The notes under the pieces were generated by a model, which saw only the letters and a list, made by a program, of their open reading frames with translations, did not search any database and was not told the DNA's origin. Source: Neobacillus niacini (lineage in GTDB: Bacteria > Bacillota > Bacilli > Bacillales > Cytobacillaceae). Taken from it: DNA of 64,000 bases. The DNA lies in NCBI RefSeq assembly GCF_030817595.1, contig NZ_JAUSZN010000001.1:2116001-2180000 (forward strand), read 5' to 3'. Every line of letters begins with the position of its first letter. Positions within the stretch are counted from its first letter, which is position 1. This document shows positions 1-7,617 of this stretch, one piece after another. The position numbers and the translations under genes are program-made.

Positions 1-616
1 CCCTTTGAGATTCGGATAAGTCTTCTCCTTGAAACCCTTTTACTCGCGCAGCTCCAATCATACTCCCCAAATAAGTATCTTCTCCTGCACCTTCTGCAAT
101 TCGTCCCCAACGCGGGTCTCTGGTGATATCTACCATCGGTGCATAGGTCCAATGAATCCCCGCAGCAGATGCCTCTTTAGCTGCAATTTCTGCCGTTTTC
201 TCGATTAAATCCAAATCCCAACTACAAGCTTCTGCAAGCGGAATGGGAAAAATGGTTTTATACCCATGGATAACATCCAAGCCAAAAAGCATTGGAATTC
301 CCAATCTAGATTCCTCTATGGCTATTTTTTGTAATTCATTAGAGATTTCTGCTCCTGTGACTCCACCCATTGAACCAAGGATACCTTCTCTAATTTTATC
401 CTTATGATAATTCTTCTCCATTGCCTGAAATTCCTGATAAGAAATCTCACCTTCAACCAATTTTGTAATAATTTCCTCAAATGCACCATAAAGGGATGGA
501 ACAATTTGTGTTAATTGACCAACCTTCTCTTCTAAAGTCATTTTACCAATTAATTCATTTATTTTACATTCTTGATCTTCTACTATCATTTTATCCTGCA
601 TAGCCATTTCTACCAT
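1..616 (-). CDS. Glycoside hydrolase family 3 beta-glucosidase, N-terminal part (cut by window edge)
   Basis: Reading the minus strand from about 616 to the window edge gives an open frame of about 205 residues with hallmarks of the GH3 N-terminal TIM barrel: KMTLEEKVGQL near the start, GLDVIHG in the middle and a DPRWGR..EGAGED block near the edge. GH3 enzymes release terminal beta-linked glucose from oligosaccharides and plant glucosides. The catalytic Asp and the second domain lie outside the window. The start is uncertain: an ATG at 628 abuts the GAGAGGG ribosome site, while the ATG at 616 has a 12-base spacing. No signal peptide is seen, so it is probably cytoplasmic. It is the last visible gene of the minus-strand glycoside genes. 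Confidence 0.88.
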   Translation of the reverse strand, partial: MVEMAMQDKMIVEDQECKINELIGKMTLEEKVGQLTQIVPSLYGAFEEIITKLVEGEISYQEFQAMEKNYHKDKIREGILGSMGGVTGAEISNELQKIAIEESRLGIPMLFGLDVIHGYKTIFPIPLAEACSWDLDLIEKTAEIAAKEASAAGIHWTYAPMVDITRDPRWGRIAEGAGEDTYLGSMIGAARVKGFQGEDLSESQR

Positions 617-657
617 TACTAAAATCATCCCTCTCAACTTTTATATAAAAATACATA

Positions 658-705
658 AAGTATCCTAATAGGTAGATTTTGTAAAAATCTATCTATAGGA
701 TACTT
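658..705 (-). terminator. Hairpin terminator between the Gfo/Idh gene and the GH3 gene
   Basis: Arms at 658-680 and 684-705 pair almost perfectly (one bulge) around a 3-base loop. A T-rich tail follows on the minus strand and a T run on the plus strand, so it could work in both directions. It lies 6 bases after the stop of the upstream minus-strand gene. Confidence 0.75.
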
Positions 706-711
706 TTTTCC

Positions 712-1806
712 TCAAAACGATGAGGAGAGTCGTAGAATTTTATTTTTATCTTTTTCGAAAAAAACAGGCTCATTTTTACTTGCAGCTAGATAAAAATGAT
801 CAATAATATTCATCATATAAACCCCATGCTCTGCAGGAGCCATTAATGGATCACCTGATAAAATACTATTTGTAAAATGTTCAAATTCATTCTTTAATTT
901 AATATTTGGGTTCAAAATAGGAGAAATATCTACACAGGTATCCAGCAGTTCAGAATGAATCTTTAACTCACCATTTATGAGAGAAACTCCACCTTTTGTT
1001 CCTAGTATTTCTACATACTGCTTGTCTTTTTCAATATTGGAGGCCCAGCTGAATTCAAAATTTACAGTTGCCCCATTTTTAAGACCAATAAAACCTATGG
1101 CAGAATCTTCAACATTAAAGATACCATTTGGATTTCCCTTATATCCATTTCGATTACGTGTAGTCGTTTGATCAAAATTATTATAAGTGGCTCCAGTCAC
1201 ATAGGAAGGTTCTGGCATACCCATTAGGTACATGGCTAAATCAAGATAGTGAACCCCCAAATCTATCATAACTCCGCCGCCAGCATAATCTTTATTGGTA
1301 AACCAAGTGCCTCTACCCGGTATCCCACTTCTTCTAATCCAGCCAGCCTTTGCCTGGTATATTTCACCTAGGTAGCCCGCATCAATATATTTCTTCAGGT
1401 AAACAGCTTCATTTGTAAAGCGGTTATTTAAGCCCAGAATTACCTTTTTCCCTGATTTATTTTTTGCTTCAACGATTTTTTTAGCTTCGATTGCATTTAC
1501 TGCTAACGGTTTCTCACAATGAACATTTACTCCCTTTAAAAGAGCATAAATGGAAATTTCAGCGTGCAGGTAGTTTGGTGTACAAACACTTACAAGATCC
1601 AAATCTTCAGCATTAAGCATATCTTTATAATTACTATAAACTTTTTCAATCTTATATTTATCTGCTAATCTGTTAGCATTTTCAATATTCACATCACAGA
1701 TGGAGACTAATTCAATATTAGCGAGATTCATATAATTATTTAAATGTTTTCTTTCCGCATTACTTCCAGCACCTATTAACCCATATCTTAATTTCCGATT
1801 ATTCAT
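712..1806 (-). CDS. Gfo/Idh/MocA family NAD(P)-dependent oxidoreductase
   Basis: 364 residues. An N-terminal Rossmann fold has GLIGAGSNAERKH at about residues 9-21, and the family CEKPLAV motif lies near residue 95. The C-terminal alpha/beta domain carries GGGVMIDLGVHYLDL, where the conserved Asp/His help bind and oxidise the sugar. Members oxidise sugars, inositols or glycosides, often to 3-keto forms. The gene is 22 bases upstream of nothing further in its own unit except the terminator, and follows a TIM-barrel isomerase gene in the same operon. It is divergent from a C-glycoside deglycosidase-like pair, so it is a candidate for the oxidation step that such enzymes need. Substrate is inferred from context only. 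Start ATG has a GAGAGG site seven bases upstream. Confidence 0.9.
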   Translation of the reverse strand: MNNRKLRYGLIGAGSNAERKHLNNYMNLANIELVSICDVNIENANRLADKYKIEKVYSNYKDMLNAEDLDLVSVCTPNYLHAEISIYALLKGVNVHCEKPLAVNAIEAKKIVEAKNKSGKKVILGLNNRFTNEAVYLKKYIDAGYLGEIYQAKAGWIRRSGIPGRGTWFTNKDYAGGGVMIDLGVHYLDLAMYLMGMPEPSYVTGATYNNFDQTTTRNRNGYKGNPNGIFNVEDSAIGFIGLKNGATVNFEFSWASNIEKDKQYVEILGTKGGVSLINGELKIHSELLDTCVDISPILNPNIKLKNEFEHFTNSILSGDPLMAPAEHGVYMMNIIDHFYLAASKNEPVFFEKDKNKILRLSSSF

Positions 1807-1828
1807 GTCTTAACCTCTCCTTCATGCT

Positions 1829-2617
1829 CTAAAATGCAAGCTTCCTCATGTATTCGATTGTAAAATCGATTCCTTTTTCACCAAGTTCACCAGTCCAAAC
1901 TGGTGAATGCGGTTCAATACTTAAGCCCCCGGTATAGCCTTTCACTCTTAATAATGAAATAAAGGTTTTCCAATCCGTTTGATCCAAACCTGCTGGCGGA
2001 TCATCTACTCTTTGACCATTAATGATCATCGAACCTTTTAAATGCACATGGTTAAAACGTTCTCCCCAGTCCAAGGTTTCTTGTAAGTAATCCCCGCCAA
2101 AATAACGGCTGTGAGATGGGTCAAATTTAATTCCTAAGTCTTTTAAATGACCATGAACGATTTTCCAAACCTCAGGTGTATTGACATAGTTTACTTTTCG
2201 GCAGTTGTAAGTAGAGACTTTTACTCCTTTTGGTTTAGCATAATCAATAAGCAGGGAGAAAAAGTTTATTGCTGCTGTACAGTTTTCGTAAAAGGATAAT
2301 TCTTCGACATAATTACATCCACTTACAAAATTGGTGCATCCCAATTCACTTGCAACATCTATTAATCGAAAGCACCTCTCTAATTCTTCTTCTATGACGT
2401 TTCCCTTTTCATCAATGCGTAAAGACTTCCATCTTCCTATAGAGGCAACTGCAACACCGTATTCATCTTTCCATCTTTTTAAATTTTCCCGATCGCGATA
2501 AAAGGCGTCTACATCTTGACCTTCATTCACACAGACTTCGATAAACTCTAGACCTTTCCGCTTTGCTTTTTGAAAACTTTCCTCTGTAGGTGTGGCAATA
2601 ATTCCAAGCTGCATCAT
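1829..2617 (-). CDS. Sugar phosphate isomerase/epimerase family protein (TIM barrel)
   Basis: 262 residues of the xylose-isomerase-like TIM-barrel (AP endonuclease 2) family. Likely metal ligands are visible in KFDPSHSRYF, FNHVHLKG and GLSIEPHSP. Such proteins isomerise or epimerise sugars or keto-sugars, and relatives paired with Gfo/Idh dehydrogenases (for example E. coli YcjR with YcjS) act on 3-keto-glucosides. The gene is first in a two-gene operon with the Gfo/Idh gene 22 bases downstream. It probably processes the keto-sugar made by that partner. The exact reaction cannot be read from sequence. Two ATG codons (2617 and 2614) are both possible starts. Confidence 0.85.
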   Translation of the reverse strand: MMQLGIIATPTEESFQKAKRKGLEFIEVCVNEGQDVDAFYRDRENLKRWKDEYGVAVASIGRWKSLRIDEKGNVIEEELERCFRLIDVASELGCTNFVSGCNYVEELSFYENCTAAINFFSLLIDYAKPKGVKVSTYNCRKVNYVNTPEVWKIVHGHLKDLGIKFDPSHSRYFGGDYLQETLDWGERFNHVHLKGSMIINGQRVDDPPAGLDQTDWKTFISLLRVKGYTGGLSIEPHSPVWTGELGEKGIDFTIEYMRKLAF

Positions 2618-2972
2618 TTTTAATCCACTCTTTTCCTATTTATTATTGGTCTTCCAATCTATATAACAATTTATTTTTGAGTAACGCTTACAACCTTATT
2701 TTAATCAATTTGTTGATGCTCATCTCCTCACCTTTTAACCAATTTATTGTAGATTTTAATTCATTTTGTATACATAACAACGCCCAAATATAAAAGAGGA
2801 TAAAAATTTAATTGTTTTTTTTAACCTCTATTTATAATTAAAGAAAAGAAACGAAAATCAGACGAAATTATATATCTATTAAGATAATTAACGAAAAGGA
2901 ATGGAAGAGAACACAGGTTATGATACATATGTAAGCGACATCAAATAAGAAGAAATGAAGGGAGATTTTTTA
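2618..2972. promoter_or_regulatory. Divergent intergenic region upstream of the deglycosidase pair and the isomerase operon
   Basis: About 355 very AT-rich bases without a gene. A possible plus-strand -10 box TATAAT lies at 2833-2838 with a poor -35 (TTGTTT, 2812-2817, spacing 15). A weak cre-like sequence overlaps 2680-2693 (11 of 14 to consensus on the minus strand). The better cre candidate is listed separately. Transcription of both sides must start here. Confidence 0.45.
2930..2943 (+). promoter_or_regulatory. Candidate cre site (CcpA)
   Basis: TGTAAGCGACATCA matches 13 of 14 positions of the Bacillus cre consensus TGWNANCGNTNWCA. It lies 30 bases before the start codon of the TIM-barrel gene at 2973, where a bound CcpA would block elongation. 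This suggests repression when preferred sugars are present. Confidence 0.5.
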
Positions 2973-3992
2973 ATGAGCAAAATAAAAACATGCGTAAGTT
3001 TGTATAGTTTGCAGGATGAATACTTAAATAAGCGTATGAGCCTAGAGGATATCTTCAAATTTCTAGCAGAAAATTCAGTCGAAGGAATTGAAATCATTCC
3101 CGATCAGATGATGCAAAACGCACCCCATCCTTCGGAACAAACTTTAGCAGAATGGGATCGATTAGTATCTACCTATAAAATGAAGCCAGTCATTGCAGAC
3201 GTCTTCTTAAACACAAACTTATATAAAAATCGTGAATTAACTAAAAAAGAGTGTGTTGATTTACTAATAGAAGAAATTAAACTTGCAAGTCGATTAGGGA
3301 TTAAGTTGATTCGTTTGGTGTCAATGGTACCCGCTTTTGTTATTGAACCATTATTGCCATACGCTGAAAAATACAATGTTACCTTAGCGCTGGAAATTCA
3401 TGCAGGATTGAGCTTCGATGTTAAGAAAACACAAGATTTCATTAAAGAAATGAAGAGACTAGATTCTCCTTATGTAGGTCTTGTCATTGATACAGGGATA
3501 TTCTGCACCAGACTGCCAAGAGTTATGGCTGAATATTGTAAACACTTAGGAACACGCCAGGAAGTAACTGATTATATCAATCATATATTCGAGCAAGGAA
3601 AAGATCCTAGAAAAGTATATCTAGAACATAATGGATTTCCAACTGAATTGAAGCAACTATTAAAATCCGATGCCGATTACTTCTTTGCTCATATGGCTGA
3701 TGGATATGAAAATGAACCTTTCAGTGTTTTAGATGAATATTTTCCATACATTAAACATTTCCACTTTAAGTTATTTGAAATGACAAAATCGGGAGAAGAA
3801 TACTCCATTGATTATAAAGGAATTCTTCAATATTTATATGATAAAGGCTACGATGGTTATGTTTCTACAGAATATGAAGGAAACCGCTGGGTGCTTCCTG
3901 GACATCCAATGAAAGAAAAAGAACAGGTTTTAGCACATCAGTCACTTATTCGAAATGTAATCCAGGAATTAGAAGGCCAGGAGGTATATTAA
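2973..3992 (+). CDS. TIM-barrel isomerase-family protein, likely alpha subunit of a C-glycoside deglycosidase
   Basis: 339 residues from ATG 2973; this start is chosen over ATG 2955 because AAGGGAGAT lies just upstream of it. The fold is the sugar phosphate isomerase/epimerase TIM barrel. Probable metal ligands are Glu141 (LALEIHAG), Asp173 (VIDTGIF), His264 (KHFHFK) and Glu300 (STEYEGNR). The stop is followed after one base by a gene for a small DUF6379-type protein. In characterised C-glycoside deglycosidases (DgpB/C, CarB/C, the Eubacterium CGD) exactly such a TIM barrel and small beta-sandwich protein form the complex that cleaves the C-C bond of 3-keto C-glycosides. Assignment rests on this pairing; another keto-sugar lyase or isomerase is possible. 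Confidence 0.75.
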   Translation: MSKIKTCVSLYSLQDEYLNKRMSLEDIFKFLAENSVEGIEIIPDQMMQNAPHPSEQTLAEWDRLVSTYKMKPVIADVFLNTNLYKNRELTKKECVDLLIEEIKLASRLGIKLIRLVSMVPAFVIEPLLPYAEKYNVTLALEIHAGLSFDVKKTQDFIKEMKRLDSPYVGLVIDTGIFCTRLPRVMAEYCKHLGTRQEVTDYINHIFEQGKDPRKVYLEHNGFPTELKQLLKSDADYFFAHMADGYENEPFSVLDEYFPYIKHFHFKLFEMTKSGEEYSIDYKGILQYLYDKGYDGYVSTEYEGNRWVLPGHPMKEKEQVLAHQSLIRNVIQELEGQEVY

Positions 3993-3993
3993 T

Positions 3994-4386
3994 ATGTTTG
4001 ATAATAATGTTTTCCTTGAAAATACTTGTAAAAATATAATAGAGGCAGGTAACGTGACTGGATTTGAATTGAAGACAAATATTACTTATTATCGGGGCAT
4101 TCCGCTATCCATGGTCAATGATATTGGCGTTGAAGTAGATGGTGAGAAGGTTGCACGTGATAATATTGTGTGCTCAGTGGATGAAGTGGATTGGTTTACG
4201 TTAGATGAAATGGAAACCGTAACCTCCTATAAATGGGAATATGGAGAACCTTTAACAGTAAGAGTTCTCAAAGATGGTGGTTTATCCAACGGGAGTCATG
4301 AGATTGCTTTAGATGTAGTCGTGCGTACTGCCTATATACCTGTTCCTTTAGCAGGACGTAAAGTAAGGACAGTGGAAATAGCTTAA
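3994..4386 (+). CDS. DUF6379-type small protein, likely beta subunit of a C-glycoside deglycosidase
   Basis: 130 residues, no signal peptide or membrane segment. From memory it resembles the DUF6379 family, the beta subunit or beta domain of C-glycoside deglycosidases, with the central YRGIPLSMVNDIGVEVDG segment and the C-terminal RTAYIPVPLAGRK segment. In that family the small all-beta subunit packs against the TIM-barrel alpha subunit and helps close the active site. It starts one base after the stop of the TIM-barrel gene with an AGGAGG site inside that gene, so the two are translationally coupled and probably made in equal amounts. A strong terminator follows. Confidence 0.75.
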   Translation: MFDNNVFLENTCKNIIEAGNVTGFELKTNITYYRGIPLSMVNDIGVEVDGEKVARDNIVCSVDEVDWFTLDEMETVTSYKWEYGEPLTVRVLKDGGLSNGSHEIALDVVVRTAYIPVPLAGRKVRTVEIA

Positions 4387-4393
4387 TAAAATG

Positions 4394-4432
4394 ATAGAGG
4401 GTAAAAATCGCATAACGATTTTTACCCTCTAT
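4394..4432. terminator. Bidirectional terminator between convergent genes
   Basis: Perfect 17-base arms at 4394-4410 and 4416-4432 around a 5-base loop. They end two bases before the stop codon of the AraC-GH39 gene on the other strand, with A and T runs on both sides. Confidence 0.88.
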
Positions 4433-4433
4433 T

Positions 4434-6974
4434 TTATCTCTCTCCAAATAGCAAATTAAGCTCAAACAAGCGCACTTCATGAGGTTGAAGTTCCCCTTTT
4501 AAAACAATGGAATGATTTTCAACAAGGGAATGCTCTACTTTCATATGAGGAACACAAATTTGCTTAAAATAATCCACTTCATCTGGTTTGATGTCATCCA
4601 CCACACCGAATTTCAACCATTCATCTAATATACTGCCATGTTCGCGATTTAATTTTAGTTCTTTAACACGGTATTTCCCATTCGCAATACCTTGTATTTC
4701 CAATGAGAGATTCATAGGCTCATTATTTTCAAAAATTTCATATTGCTCGTGGATTCCTGTACTGCCCTCAGGATGCAGGTAATAAGAATAATTGAAATGT
4801 TTATAGTTAAAACATAACACTTGATAGCGATGGCCGGATTTTTTGGTAACAATATAATTGTCACCTCTTGCTACTAGTATCTCACCTAATTGCTTTAACA
4901 GGACAAATGCATGGTAACTCGGCTTTTTGATGCCATTTTTCGTCAACAGTCCCGCACCACCATGAAGAATGTTTTTCGAATCGCGAAAATCACTAAAAAT
5001 ATCAGAGCATAACCAGTATCCCATCATTTTCAATTGATTTTGATTCAAATTTTCAACAATATTCTTTACCATGTAGGCTGCTTTAAAACTGCTGTCATTA
5101 AGATAGTTACGATTCGATATGCTAATATTCCATTCAGTGACGTTAAGTTCTAAGTTTTCAAAGCCTGCTTTTTTCAAAGATTTTCTCACATCATTCAACT
5201 TGTTTAGCACATAGTGAGGATTAGTAGAATGTAAATTTTTAATTGGAACCCGATATTTATCACGATCTATTTCAATCGGATATAGATAAATAGAGAGAAA
5301 GTCAGGCTGAATTTCTTCCTTTTTCCATTGTTCAAGTAACAAATCCAGTTTGTCCCCTTCTAGATCCATACTTAAACCACATCCGCCAATCCTTGCTCCA
5401 GGAACCAGTTCTTGCGCTGTCCTTTTAAATTCACTAAATATTTTAAAGAACTCACTATATTTAGGCTCTTGGATTTGATTATTCTTAATTTTTGCTAAGA
5501 ATTCTTTTTCTTCCTGTGTTTCACTGTTAAATTCATCCATAGGCCGCCACATTTCAAAGTACCAGCTCTCGACTTCTTCAATACCATAACGCTCGATACT
5601 TTGTAACAAAAATGCCTTCACAAGATTTTGCCATTCTGACAGTGTCCTTTCACTTATAGTTTGGACTACAAGTGTCTCACCAATGGCTTTTTGAATGATT
5701 TTTGGTTTCGGACCCATTTCAATGAAAGGTTTTAATTTATTCTTAATGAGGAAATCCAGCAATTTGTTTGCATTCGAAAAATTGTAAATGATGGATCCGC
5801 CAGAGCGGTCTTCTAGAAGCATATCATCACCAAACAATCCCCAAAATCTAGCGTAGGTAAAACCGATTTCCGATTGTAAAAGGGTAATTTGCTCTTGCAT
5901 ATCTGAATTCAATAAATCTTTTGCATACCCGATATTAAGCAATCTATTCCAATACTTTACAAAAGCATCCGTTTTTCCAACTTTTACAATTTCCGTTTCC
6001 GTATTACCTCCAGATTCAGAAATTAATTGAATACTTTTTTCCTCGGTACTTTTAAGATAATCGCGCAGCTCAGTTAGAGCTTCATCGTTTTCTAGATTGC
6101 TAATATCATTTGAAATGTCTTTTTCTTCCACTGTCGAACCTGTCATTTGTTTTCTGTATTCAACAGGTTTAATCTGATAGCTTTCATTAAACACTCTATT
6201 AAAAGAAGCTAAATTTGGAAATCCATTATCTAATGCAATTCTTGTAATTGGTTTGTCAGAGTTAACCAATTCGTTAACAGCATGTGCCAAACGAATTTCA
6301 TTCAAGTATTGTGAAAATGTTTTTCCAGTTTGTTTTTTAAAAAATTTAGATAAATAAGGAATGGAGAGATAATGAATACTCGCTACTTCCTCTAACGATA
6401 ATGGCTCTCGATAATTGCTTTGAATGTAATCAATGATATCTGTTAGTCGTTCATTTCGACCCTTATTAGACGTATTAAGCAGCATTTGATTTTGATTCTG
6501 TAAAAAATTCATTTTAAGAGTTGAAATGAATTTATAGGTTTTTTCTAAGAATTCCACTTGTGAAAAATGGTTTACCTTCATATAAACCGTTAGTAAATCC
6601 TCCATCACTGTTCTCAATTCTTGATTGGCTGAGTGATCGTGCTCGATTGAATTACAAATGAATAATAGATTTTTATGAGCTAGAAGTGAGCTTAATTCAA
6701 AGTAATTAAGATGGAAAACAATAAATAGATTCTCTTCATCAGACTGGAAAGAATGAAATTCATTAGAATTCACCAATACAAAATCAGAACTTTTCATTTG
6801 AAAGATTTTATTGTTAACTTTGACCTGTAAATTACCCTTTATCATATAGATCAATTCTATCTCTCTATGAGCATGTTCCAGATTACTTTTTTTGTGCATA
6901 ACTGAAATTGTTACTAATTTCGAATCTATTGAAGATTGGAAAGTATGAGAACCAACCAATTCCATCCCCTCCAT
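4434..6974 (-). CDS. AraC family transcriptional regulator fused to a GH39-like glycosidase domain
   Basis: 846 residues. Residues about 1-130 are a cupin-type sensor domain with HAHREIELIYMIKG. Residues about 175-280 are two AraC helix-turn-helix motifs (LSLEEVASIHYLSIPYLSKFF and ITRIALDNGFPNLASFNRVF). Residues about 330-790 resemble a GH39 beta-xylosidase barrel. The nucleophile-like Glu614 (NVTEWN) is present, but the usual acid/base motif WNEP is replaced by WRPM at 476-479, so the enzyme domain is probably a ligand sensor rather than a hydrolase. It faces the deglycosidase pair and probably controls it. The start is unclear: GGAGGGG lies inside the first codons, and a TTG a few codons later has better spacing. 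Confidence 0.88.
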   Translation of the reverse strand: MEGMELVGSHTFQSSIDSKLVTISVMHKKSNLEHAHREIELIYMIKGNLQVKVNNKIFQMKSSDFVLVNSNEFHSFQSDEENLFIVFHLNYFELSSLLAHKNLLFICNSIEHDHSANQELRTVMEDLLTVYMKVNHFSQVEFLEKTYKFISTLKMNFLQNQNQMLLNTSNKGRNERLTDIIDYIQSNYREPLSLEEVASIHYLSIPYLSKFFKKQTGKTFSQYLNEIRLAHAVNELVNSDKPITRIALDNGFPNLASFNRVFNESYQIKPVEYRKQMTGSTVEEKDISNDISNLENDEALTELRDYLKSTEEKSIQLISESGGNTETEIVKVGKTDAFVKYWNRLLNIGYAKDLLNSDMQEQITLLQSEIGFTYARFWGLFGDDMLLEDRSGGSIIYNFSNANKLLDFLIKNKLKPFIEMGPKPKIIQKAIGETLVVQTISERTLSEWQNLVKAFLLQSIERYGIEEVESWYFEMWRPMDEFNSETQEEKEFLAKIKNNQIQEPKYSEFFKIFSEFKRTAQELVPGARIGGCGLSMDLEGDKLDLLLEQWKKEEIQPDFLSIYLYPIEIDRDKYRVPIKNLHSTNPHYVLNKLNDVRKSLKKAGFENLELNVTEWNISISNRNYLNDSSFKAAYMVKNIVENLNQNQLKMMGYWLCSDIFSDFRDSKNILHGGAGLLTKNGIKKPSYHAFVLLKQLGEILVARGDNYIVTKKSGHRYQVLCFNYKHFNYSYYLHPEGSTGIHEQYEIFENNEPMNLSLEIQGIANGKYRVKELKLNREHGSILDEWLKFGVVDDIKPDEVDYFKQICVPHMKVEHSLVENHSIVLKGELQPHEVRLFELNLLFGER

Positions 6975-7099
6975 AAAAAACTGTACTTTTAAAGCTACTA
7001 TTTTTTAATATAACATATTAACATTTTGAAATTCGACGAAATATTTAAATTTTCTTTAAATATCATGGTAATAAACAGTAGATTTGGTGCTATTTGTTT

Positions 7100-7138
7100 T
7101 AAAAAAATAAAATAGCCTAGTTCCTGAAGAACTAAGCT
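7100..7138 (-). terminator. Rho-independent terminator after the small membrane protein gene
   Basis: Ten-base arms at 7114-7123 and 7129-7138 form a stem with a 5-base loop, followed on the minus strand by a T-rich run at 7100-7113. It lies 20 bases after the stop at 7159. Confidence 0.78.
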
Positions 7139-7158
7139 TCTTCTTAAAGATACGACAC

Positions 7159-7509
7159 TTACTTATTTAAAAAAATCGTACCTATTACAATTAAAACAAG
7201 ACCAATTATGGAATAAACGGAGATTTTCTGCTGTAAAAACAAAATAGATAAGAATGTAACAACCACTGCATATACCCCAGTTTGAAGACCACCAAGCATT
7301 ACTGTATTTCCAAATAGTTTGCTTCCTTGAATGAAACCCCATGATAGGATAATGTTGCCTAAAAAAGAAAGAGGCAGAAAATAAACATTAAATCTAATGC
7401 TGTCTTTTAAAGTCGGTTGAAAAAAGTATGCTGATAAAATTGGAAGTAAGGAAAAAACAATAGCACCAAAAATAATTGCACCAAGTACAAGAAATTTCAG
7501 GACAAACAC
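7159..7509 (-). CDS. Small four-helix membrane protein of the EamA/SMR transporter type
   Basis: 116 residues with four hydrophobic segments at about 4-27, 44-62, 68-91 and 96-114, the size and layout of a half-unit drug/metabolite (EamA or small multidrug resistance-like) transporter that works as a dimer. The last helix ends in IGLVLIVIGTIFLNK, typical of EamA domains. The start is a GTG with a weak site (AAAGAG about ten bases upstream). It stands alone between two terminators. The substrate is unknown. Confidence 0.7.
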   Translation of the reverse strand: MFVLKFLVLGAIIFGAIVFSLLPILSAYFFQPTLKDSIRFNVYFLPLSFLGNIILSWGFIQGSKLFGNTVMLGGLQTGVYAVVVTFLSILFLQQKISVYSIIGLVLIVIGTIFLNK

Positions 7510-7574
7510 CTACTTTTACTCTTTTAGTGTTACTTTATCCAAAGTTGGACAGCATATTCTATGTTCTAAAAATG

Positions 7575-7604
7575 TAAAAAGGCACCCTCCTGTCCGGAGG
7601 GTGC
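7575..7604 (-). terminator. Terminator after thrC (GGCACC-type hairpin)
   Basis: GC-rich nine-base arms at 7582-7590 and 7596-7604 with a 5-base loop, then a run of five T on the minus strand. The hairpin belongs to a set with nearly the same sequence at 9896-9928 and 33871-33895. Confidence 0.88.
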
Positions 7605-7617
7605 GCAATTTTTGGAT

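Noticed and set aside
322..504. 60-codon minus-strand frame near the window start
   Set aside because: Out of frame with the GH3 coding sequence that occupies the same strand and region.
2680..2693. Second cre site on the minus strand in the 2618-2972 region
   Set aside because: Only 11 of 14 consensus positions match, with the three mismatches all at one end; kept only as a weak remark.
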